Below, one piece after another: positions 7,001 to 11,387 of a stretch of DNA of 11,387 bases. This DNA comes from an uncultured Oscillospiraceae bacterium (GTDB taxonomy: Bacteria; Bacillota; Clostridia; Oscillospirales; Oscillospiraceae): positions 1 to 11,387 of the forward strand of contig CAKUNB010000043.1 in assembly GCA_934668285.1 (NCBI GenBank), given 5' to 3'. A program made the position numbers and the translations under genes. Numbering within the stretch: position 1 is the stretch's first letter; every line of letters starts with the position of its first letter. Under the pieces are notes generated by a model. It worked only from the letters and a program-made list of their open reading frames with translations. It did not search any database and had not been told where the DNA came from.

Positions 7001-7305
7001 ACGCGCCGGTGTATCTGCCGTATTCCTATGATAAGAACGGCGAACGCAAGGGCGATCTTGCGGATCGGGCGCAGCTTGCCGCGCTGGAGCGGCATGTGTT
7101 CCAGACCGTTGCGCGGCTCGGCGACGAGCTGTACAGCGGCGAAATTGCGCCGAATCCGTACTATTGCGACAACAACAGCAACGCCTGCCAGTGGTGTCCC
7201 TACGGCGGCATCTGCCGCGACCGCGGGGAAAAGCGTTGGCTGAAAAAGCTGAAAACGCCGGAGGAATTCTGGCAGGCAGTGGAAGGAGGCGGCGAGCATG
7301 GCTGA
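4054..7305 (+). CDS. addB: ATP-dependent helicase/nuclease AddAB, subunit AddB
   Basis: AddB is the second nuclease and Chi-scanning subunit of AddAB, which resects double-strand breaks for RecA loading. From the GTG at 4054 the product has 1083 residues, slightly shorter than the ~1160 of B. subtilis. An inactivated helicase-like half shows LLVPEQFSHAAERLL and EVLSFSRLANRVF near the N-terminus, and LFLLGANEGVFPSAGANQTLL near residue ~570. The C-terminal RecB-type nuclease carries GTFVHDILEHV (H761), FVDRVD (D871), VVDYKTGKK (D888, K890) and GLQMLLY (Q908, Y912). Four cysteines match the family's iron-sulfur cluster: C731 (LAECRFAYF) and C1045, C1048, C1054 (CQWCPYGGIC). The N-terminal P-loop, GRSGSGKT in B. 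subtilis, is replaced by LDTDRKANTTRLL and lacks the Walker lysine. The gene overlaps addA by 8 bases. Many antisense frames across it are GC shadows. Confidence 0.95.
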   Translation: MLHILLDTDRKANTTRLLRALCGQSAPSILLVPEQFSHAAERLLCRIGGNGISRCAEVLSFSRLANRVFSVQGGAAETETDRGGKLLMMSLAVESVQARLKVYGGCAYKPDFLLKLLDTLEEFRSFCVTAESLRAASTRLSGALAQKTEEFALLMESYDAVAANLGQNPETKLNRLLAALEEGDFAAGKHLWLDGFTDFNGVEQEIIAQLLSSGAEVTVALLCDAAEGGGQQYAAARQTLHRLVRLAQRQGVQTKIDTYQEADGAAQQYLRAHLFGGSAAPCPQPDGYVTFLQASDPQTECRIAAGEILRLAEEGVRWRDITVACADPAYLPLLRSVFDRAEIPAYFAGDRDIMRQPVVHMILAALEAAQTLETEPVLAVLKSGYLPLEEAAADRLENYALLWSIRGEKWARLWDMSPYGFRKKTDEAGQSLLVALNEERAAFIAPLLRLRAALSGAKSTGEMTLALHAYLEEIGLRERLSAHAEALYADGKLQAAQEYAQVYSVLCRVLEQLYGVLGNSVRSSDDFARIFRAALSCYAIGTIPAALDCVNVGSVMSERRGDSRVLFLLGANEGVFPSAGANQTLLTDHERTVLTEAGIGVNSTSAGRLVLELAAIDSVLAVGRERLYFGAGENASYFLRRARLLFPTAEVCADADALTCRSERDYLDYLASAPQQRERLSAENRDLARQAQRLSEAGQYAFGRLSDKAVRALYDRTLRLSSTKIDQLAECRFAYFLNFGLQAKQRETAELDASLYGTFVHDILEHVGRAVQRRGGFRQVTCDEVLALAQARMEEYAQTELAPLWESARAEFLFRRTFSEVLLVVRELYEELSRSDFEPTWFELHFGDGQSLPAVQIVGEKMTAKLAGFVDRVDTWRSGGHVFVRVVDYKTGKKTFSYTDVFHGLGLQMLLYLFALERNGARLLGQAPEAAGVLYFPARVSRVAVDNRFDEKKTAGQRRKSQQRTGLLLDREDVLQAMEPCADAPVYLPYSYDKNGERKGDLADRAQLAALERHVFQTVARLGDELYSGEIAPNPYYCDNNSNACQWCPYGGICRDRGEKRWLKKLKTPEEFWQAVEGGGEHG

Positions 7306-10300
7306 AATCAGACTGACGCCGGAGCAGCAGGCGGTCGTTGACCATCGTGGCAGCGCGCTGCTGGTTTCAGCGGCGGCCGGCTCCGGCAAGACGAAGGTGC
7401 TGATCGATCGCGTTCTGTCCCGCGTTGCGCAGGAGCAGCGCAATCTGGACGACTTTCTCATGATCACCTTCACGCAGGCCGCCGCGGCGGAGCTGCGCGG
7501 AAAGCTGATCGACCGGCTGAGTGAGCAGCTCAGCCTGCATCCGAACGACCGGCATCTGCAAAAGCAGATGAGCCGCGTCTACCTTGCGCAGATTTCGACG
7601 GTGCACGCGTTCTGCGCGGGGCTTCTGCGCGAGTATGCGCACGTGCTTTCGCTTCCGGCGGATTTCCGCATTGCCGACGAGCAGGAGGCACAGCGGCTGC
7701 GCACCCGCGCGGTGACGCAGGTGCTGGAGCGTACCTACGCCGCCGAGCGCGACGCGGAGGTGAACGAGTGCCTGCGCTTGCTGTGTACCGATCGAAACGA
7801 CGAAATGCTCATCGGCCTGATCGCGCAGGTTTACGACAGCCTGCAGAGCTGGCCGAACCCCGAGCAGCGGCTGCGCGAGCTGCGGCAGTCGCTCGATCTG
7901 TCTGACTGTGCCGATCTCGGGAAGACCGTCTGGGGCGCTTACTGGATTGAGAATCTGCATGCGTTTCTCGACGGTGCGCAAGAGCGGCTGCGGCGGTGCT
8001 GCGCACAGATCGCGGCTGAACCGACGCTTACCGCTTACGCGGCGACCTTTGAAGATAATCTCCGCCTGCTGCGCGAGCTGCGGGCGGCGGATACGTGGCG
8101 GGCGATTGCAGCAATCCCGCTTGACATCGGCAAGCTCAAGGCAATCCGCGCCTGTCCCGTGCCGGAGCTGCAGGAGCGGGTGAAGGCGGCGCGCACGAGC
8201 GTCCTCGCGGAGCTGAAAAAGCGGCTTGCGCTGTTTGCGCTTCCGATGGCGGAGACGGCGGACGATCTGCGCCGCTGCGCCGCTGCGCTGCGCGGGCTGC
8301 TGCAGCTCTGCGAGGTGTTTCAGAAGGCGTACCGCGCGGAAAAACTGGTGCGGCATGTGCTGGACTATGACGACTTGGAGCACGAGGCCTACCGCCTGAT
8401 CTGCGGCAGCGGGACGATGCCGACCGCGCATGCGCGGGAAATTTCCGCGCGCTTTGCCGAGATCATGATCGACGAGTATCAGGACACCAACGCCGTGCAG
8501 GATGCGATTTTCCGCGGCATTTCGGACGGCGGCGGGAATCTGTTCTTCGTTGGCGACGTGAAGCAGTCGATCTATGGCTTCCGCCGGGCGGATCCGACCA
8601 TTTTTCTGGAAAAATATCAGACCTATGCCGACCGGCAGGACGCGGCGGCGGGGGAGCCGGTGCGCATTCTGCTGTCGGACAATTTCCGCTCCCATCGGGA
8701 GATTCTGTCCGCCGCGAACGCGGTGTTCCGGCTTACGATGACGCCGCGCGTCGGCGGGATGGTCTACGGCGAGGCCGAGTCCCTGCATCCGCGGCGCAGC
8801 TTTCCGGAGATGGACTCTCCGGCGGTGGAGCTGCACTATGTGGACATGGACGCGCTTCCGGCCTACCCGCCGGTCAGCCGCGACGAGGCGGAGGCCGAGT
8901 TTGTCGCCGGTCGCATTGCGCAGATGCTGCGCGACGGGACGAAAATTCCGGCCTCGGAGACGCAGCTGCGTCCCGTTCAGCCGGAGGATATCGTGATTCT
9001 GATGCGCTCATTGTCGCAGAAGGCGGGGGTTTATCTGGCTGCGCTGCGCCGACACGGTATTCGCTGTGTCTGCGGCAGCGACGATCTGTTTGCCTCGGAG
9101 GAGGCGGGCTTTCTTGCTGCGCTGCTGCAAATTCTGGACAACCCGCATCAGGATATTCCGCTGCTGACTGTTCTGATGTCGCCGGTGCTCGGCTGCACGG
9201 CGGAGGAGCTGGCACTCCTGCGGGCAGATGCAAGAGACGGCGACCTGTTCGATGCTCTGGAGCGCTCAGAACCGCACCGGCAGCTGATTTGCCTGCTGAC
9301 CGAGCTGCGCCGGACGGCGCGGGAGGGCGACCTTCGGCGGCTGCTTGACGAGGCCGACGACCGGCTGCATCTGCGGGCGATCTACGGCGCAATGGAGAGC
9401 GGACGGCAGCGCAGGCGAAATATTGACCAATTCTTCGGCCTTGCAGGCCGCTTTGATAACGGCGAGCGCTTCGGGCTGCACGACTTCCTGCAATACCTTG
9501 CGGCGCTGCAGGAAAAGGGCCTCGGCGGCGAGGCGGAGCCGGCGGCGGGCGCGGTGCGTTTAATGACGATTCACAAGTCAAAAGGACTGGAATTTCCGGT
9601 CGTATTTCTGGCGGATTTGTCGAAGCAGTTCAATTTTTCCGACGCGACGAGGCAGGTGCTGGTCGATCCGGTGCTCGGCATCGGCGCGACCTGCTATGAT
9701 CCCGAGCGGCGCATCTCCTATTCGACGCTGGCGCGCACCGCGATTGCCGACCGCATGCGCAGGCAGACGCTCTCCGAGGAGCTGCGGCTGCTCTACGTCG
9801 CCATGACGCGGGCGCAGTACCGCATGGTCATGACCTGCTGCTCTCGCGCGGTGGAGCGCAAGCTGCGCTCGCTTGTGCTGACGCTCGATGAGAGCAGCGC
9901 GCCGAGCGAGGAGGCGGACACGATGGGCGACTGGGTGCTCATGACCGCGCTGACGCGCACGGAGGCCGGAGCGCTCTTTGCCATCGGCGGCGCGCCGGAG
10001 GAGCGGGCGGTTTCCGAGTTCCCATGGCAGATTTGCGTACATCCGGCGGCCATTCCCGTGCGGCGCACGGCTGCTGAGCCGGTACGTCCGGAGGAGGAGC
10101 GGGCGCTGCAGCTGCGGCTGCCGGAGACGCTGCATACTCCGGCGGCAGCCGCGCCAAGTAAGATGACCGCAACGCAGCTCAAGGGCCGGACTCTTGACGA
10201 GGAGAGCGCGGAGCAGACCAGAATTCCGCTGCGCTTTGACCGGCCGAGCTTTGACCGCAGCGCGCTGACGCCCGCCGAGCGCGGCACGGCGATGCACCTT

Positions 10301-10774
10301 GCCATGCAGTATCTGCACTACGAGGCCTGCGGCGATTTGCAGGGCATTCGGGCAGAGCTGAACCGCCTTTTGGAGCAGAAATTCCTGACGCGGCAGCAGT
10401 ATGACGCGGTCGATCCGAACCGGCTTGCGGCCTTTTTTGCCTCTGCGCTTGGAAAGCGTGTACTCAGCGCACCGCAGCTGGTGCGGGAGTTTAAGTTCTC
10501 CGTTCTGGAGGACGCGGGACGGTACGACGCGCAGCTTGCCGGGGAGCAGGTGCTGCTGCAGGGCGTGACGGACTGCTGTATTCTGGAAAAGGATGGGCTG
10601 GTGATTCTGGATTTTAAGTCCGACCGCGTGAAGGCGGGCTTTGAGGCCGAGCGGGCGGAATATTACCGCGGCCAGCTCGACGCTTACGGCAGGGCACTGT
10701 CTGAAATTTTCGGCCTGCCGGTCAAGGAGCGCCTGCTCTGGTTTTTCTCCACCGACACGGCCTATGCATTGTAA
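7298..10774 (+). CDS. addA: ATP-dependent helicase/nuclease AddAB, subunit AddA
   Basis: AddA is the UvrD-like SF1A motor and one nuclease of AddAB. The 1158-residue product carries all helicase motifs in order: Walker A SAAAGSGKTK (K31), Ia LMITFTQAAAAELR, TVHAFCAGLLREY, Walker B IMIDEYQDTN (D392-D396), III FFVGDVKQSIYGFRRADP, IV LLSDNFRSHREIL, V MTIHKSKGLEFPVVFL (H759), VI LRLLYVAMTRAQYR. The C-terminal RecB nuclease shows GTAMHLAMQYL (H1000), TDCCILEKDGLVILDFKSD (D1092, D1105, K1107) and YRGQLDAYGRAL. All key residues seen are intact, so both motor and nuclease should be active. It is a little shorter than B. subtilis AddA (~1230). The ATG lies inside the end of addB (8-base overlap, ATGGCTGA) after AAGGAGG, giving coupled, near-equal synthesis of the two subunits. 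A hairpin terminator follows at 10781-10808. Confidence 0.97.
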   Translation: MAEIRLTPEQQAVVDHRGSALLVSAAAGSGKTKVLIDRVLSRVAQEQRNLDDFLMITFTQAAAAELRGKLIDRLSEQLSLHPNDRHLQKQMSRVYLAQISTVHAFCAGLLREYAHVLSLPADFRIADEQEAQRLRTRAVTQVLERTYAAERDAEVNECLRLLCTDRNDEMLIGLIAQVYDSLQSWPNPEQRLRELRQSLDLSDCADLGKTVWGAYWIENLHAFLDGAQERLRRCCAQIAAEPTLTAYAATFEDNLRLLRELRAADTWRAIAAIPLDIGKLKAIRACPVPELQERVKAARTSVLAELKKRLALFALPMAETADDLRRCAAALRGLLQLCEVFQKAYRAEKLVRHVLDYDDLEHEAYRLICGSGTMPTAHAREISARFAEIMIDEYQDTNAVQDAIFRGISDGGGNLFFVGDVKQSIYGFRRADPTIFLEKYQTYADRQDAAAGEPVRILLSDNFRSHREILSAANAVFRLTMTPRVGGMVYGEAESLHPRRSFPEMDSPAVELHYVDMDALPAYPPVSRDEAEAEFVAGRIAQMLRDGTKIPASETQLRPVQPEDIVILMRSLSQKAGVYLAALRRHGIRCVCGSDDLFASEEAGFLAALLQILDNPHQDIPLLTVLMSPVLGCTAEELALLRADARDGDLFDALERSEPHRQLICLLTELRRTAREGDLRRLLDEADDRLHLRAIYGAMESGRQRRRNIDQFFGLAGRFDNGERFGLHDFLQYLAALQEKGLGGEAEPAAGAVRLMTIHKSKGLEFPVVFLADLSKQFNFSDATRQVLVDPVLGIGATCYDPERRISYSTLARTAIADRMRRQTLSEELRLLYVAMTRAQYRMVMTCCSRAVERKLRSLVLTLDESSAPSEEADTMGDWVLMTALTRTEAGALFAIGGAPEERAVSEFPWQICVHPAAIPVRRTAAEPVRPEEERALQLRLPETLHTPAAAAPSKMTATQLKGRTLDEESAEQTRIPLRFDRPSFDRSALTPAERGTAMHLAMQYLHYEACGDLQGIRAELNRLLEQKFLTRQQYDAVDPNRLAAFFASALGKRVLSAPQLVREFKFSVLEDAGRYDAQLAGEQVLLQGVTDCCILEKDGLVILDFKSDRVKAGFEAERAEYYRGQLDAYGRALSEIFGLPVKERLLWFFSTDTAYAL

Positions 10775-10780
10775 AAAATT

Positions 10781-10808
10781 GCCGGTACGCAGAACGCTGC
10801 ATACCGGC
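10781..10808. terminator. Bidirectional terminator between addA and rpe
   Basis: Two 12-base arms (10781-10792 and 10797-10808) pair with a single C-A mismatch around an AACG loop. It begins 7 bases after the addA stop. On the plus strand it is followed by only GATTT; on the minus strand it is followed by AATTTTTT, so it looks stronger for leftward transcription coming from rpe. Confidence 0.75.
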
Positions 10809-10838
10809 GATTTCAGACTATTTAGAGAGTTTCAATTT

Positions 10839-10942
10839 TGTCATTGCGATGTCGCAGCCGTTGGCGGCTTGCCGCCTTACGGATGCGGGCACTCCGCTTG
10901 CCGGTCGGCCGCTTGCGGCCGTGGCAATCTCGTGCAGGCAGT
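10839..10942. repeat. Palindromic intergenic repeat, copy 2 (expanded left arm)
   Basis: It starts with the same TGTCATTGCGA (10839-10849) as copy 1 and ends with 23 bases identical to copy 1 (10920-10942 equals 671-693, beginning CGTGGCAATCTCG). The block between is about 70 bases instead of 10 and is filled with small hairpins: GGCGGC-TT-GCCGCC (10863-10876), GCGG-GCACT-CCGC (10885-10897) and CGGCCGC-TT-GCGGCCG (10906-10921). No intact right arm follows; a decayed one may be at 11104-11137. A 71-aa minus-strand frame over this region is not a gene. Confidence 0.8.
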
Positions 10943-10951
10943 GTCGATTTA

Positions 10952-10972
10952 GTGAATGGTGAATAGTGAATA
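10952..10972. repeat. Three tandem heptamers GTGAATR
   Basis: GTGAATG, GTGAATA and GTGAATA follow each other without gaps, directly after repeat copy 2. A small hairpin (GTGCC-TTC-GGTAC, 10981-10993) follows. Such a tract could vary in copy number by slippage. Confidence 0.6.
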
Positions 10973-11020
10973 ATGGTGGTGTGCCTTCGGTACGGATTAA
11001 ATTCCGCTGCGGCGGGACGG

Positions 11021-11077
11021 GGGACTCCTTCAGTCACGGCCTACGGCCATGACAGCTCCCTCAAAGAGGGAGCCAAG
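11021..11077. repeat. Second hairpin repeat type (twin hairpins)
   Basis: Two adjacent hairpins: GTCAC-GGCC-TAC-GGCC-ATGAC (11033-11053, one mismatch) and GCTCCCTC-AAA-GAGGGAGC (11055-11073, perfect 8 bp). The sequence CAGTCA...TGACAGCTCCCTC...GAGGGAGCCAAG resembles a dispersed intergenic repeat that I recall from Faecalibacterium-like genomes. It is a different family from the TGTCATTGCGA repeat, inside which it appears to be nested. Confidence 0.6.
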
Positions 11078-11103
11078 GCGCTGCGGCGCGGGTAAAGGAA
11101 AAC

Positions 11104-11137
11104 GGACTGCCATGTCGCATTGCTCCCTGCAGTGACA
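11104..11137. repeat. Degenerate right arm of the palindromic repeat
   Basis: This stretch (GGACTGCCATGTCGC then TTGCTCC then CTGCAGTGACA) aligns along its length with the complement of the copy-1 left arm (GAGATTGCCACGTCGC, TTCGCTCC, TCGCAATGACA) with scattered differences. It could be the decayed partner arm of copy 2, making one composite element of about 300 bases (10839-11137). Confidence 0.5.
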
Positions 11138-11157
11138 AGTGGGTGAGCTTATGCGTG

Positions 11158-11310
11158 TTATGATTTCAGCGAGAGGACGAAGGCGGCGGGGTCGGGGGCC
11201 TTGAAGTAGGCGCTTCCTGCGACGAGGACGTTTGCGCCGTTTGCGCGGCAGATTTTCGCTGTGTCGGCGTTGATACCGCCGTCGACCTCCAGCTCGCAGG
11301 CCGGATTCTG
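11158..11310 (-). pseudogene. rpe: Ribulose-phosphate 3-epimerase, C-terminal fragment
   Basis: Read leftwards, the frame gives QNPACELEVDGGINADTAKI and continues through ANVLVAGSAYFKAPDPAAF to VLSLKS and TAA (complement of 11158-11160), about 51 residues. EVDGG carries the catalytic, metal-binding aspartate region of Rpe and VAGSAYF is the phosphate-binding loop, so the assignment is firm. Rpe interconverts ribulose-5-phosphate and xylulose-5-phosphate in the pentose phosphate pathway. A whole Rpe has ~215-220 residues; here the frame meets a TGA (complement of 11320-11322) four codons before the homology begins, and the bases to the right look unrelated. Either the gene is truly broken by a rearrangement, or the contig is chimeric at its end. 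The remaining ~165 residues are missing. Confidence 0.8.
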
Positions 11311-11314
11311 CGTT

Positions 11315-11386
11315 CTACATCAGCAAATCGGCAACCGCTTTCTGTATCGGTTCGTTGATACTGAGCTTTGCAATGATAATGAGTAT
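11315..11386 (-). CDS. Possible C-terminal end of an unknown protein (23 aa visible)
   Basis: On the minus strand from the right edge, one frame reads ILIIIAKLSINEPIQKAVADLLM and then TAG (complement of 11315-11317). The stretch looks protein-like (hydrophobic strand then amphipathic helix), but it is too short to identify. It ends just where rpe homology starts. It may equally be non-coding DNA containing a Fur box. Confidence 0.2.
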   Translation of the reverse strand: MLIIIAKLSINEPIQKAVADLLM

Positions 11387-11387
11387 C
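11374..11387. promoter_or_regulatory. Fur-box-like sequence at the window edge
   Basis: TGATAAT-G-AGTATC matches the 7-1-7 Fur consensus (TGATAATNATTATCA) at 12 of the 13 specified positions visible, the last base being cut by the edge. If real, an iron-regulated gene would lie to the right. It overlaps the short minus-strand frame, so only one reading is likely right. Confidence 0.3.

Noticed and set aside
7298..10774. Possible anti-phage or novel helicase system
   Set aside because: The large helicase and nuclease pair has every AddA motif and the AddB iron-sulfur nuclease, in the standard addB-addA order; it is housekeeping recombination machinery, not a defence island.
10822..11037. 71-residue minus-strand frame in the addA-rpe gap
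   Set aside because: It runs through the palindromic repeat and heptamers; its sequence reflects the repeats and it has no SD or family resemblance.

Overview
The window reads as a GC-rich, low-copy chromosomal segment from a Gram-positive anaerobe of the Clostridia, most likely an Oscillospiraceae/Ruminococcaceae-type gut bacterium. The reasons are: a sporulation gene (spoIIR), an AddAB rather than RecBCD recombination nuclease, the MEP-pathway gene ispE, a DHHW-family protein, strong AGGAGG-type ribosome binding sites, and palindromic intergenic repeats of a style I associate with such genomes. The taxon is inferred from gene content; no rRNA gene or taxon-specific marker is present.

Layout. 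(1) 1-587, plus strand: 3' end of a DHHW-family (AlgX/AlgJ-like) secreted protein, closed by a strong terminator. (2) 588-830: a 125-bp palindromic repeat between two related hairpin terminators. (3) 831-1043, minus strand: a small two-helix membrane protein (DUF378) with a perfect SD and a promoter resembling those of the forespore sigma factors. (4) 1044-1236: divergent promoter region with a TATAAT box and a 17-bp palindrome. (5) 1237-10774, plus strand: DUF1015 protein, ispE, spoIIR, addB, addA. DUF1015/ispE overlap by 4 bases and addB/addA by 8; spoIIR is preceded by a large hairpin that runs almost to its start codon, and addB has its own candidate promoter. (6) 10775-11157: no gene; a bidirectional terminator, a second long copy of the palindromic repeat, a tandem heptamer, another hairpin repeat and a degenerate repeat arm. 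(7) 11158-11310, minus strand: the last ~50 codons of ribulose-phosphate 3-epimerase (rpe), which stops matching the family abruptly. The final ~75 bases are AT-richer, unrelated to rpe, and contain a Fur-box-like sequence.

How the genes relate. The main cluster combines isoprenoid precursor synthesis (IspE), forespore-to-mother-cell signalling (SpoIIR) and double-strand-break processing (AddAB). The roles are independent; the overlaps point to translational coupling within the DUF1015-ispE and addB-addA pairs. I see no defence system, phage, transposase, CRISPR, tRNA or rRNA. The most interesting signals are non-coding: the repeat family placed in both convergent gene junctions, the hairpin covering the spoIIR leader, the sporulation-type promoter of the DUF378 gene, the loss of the AddB P-loop, and the broken rpe at the right edge.
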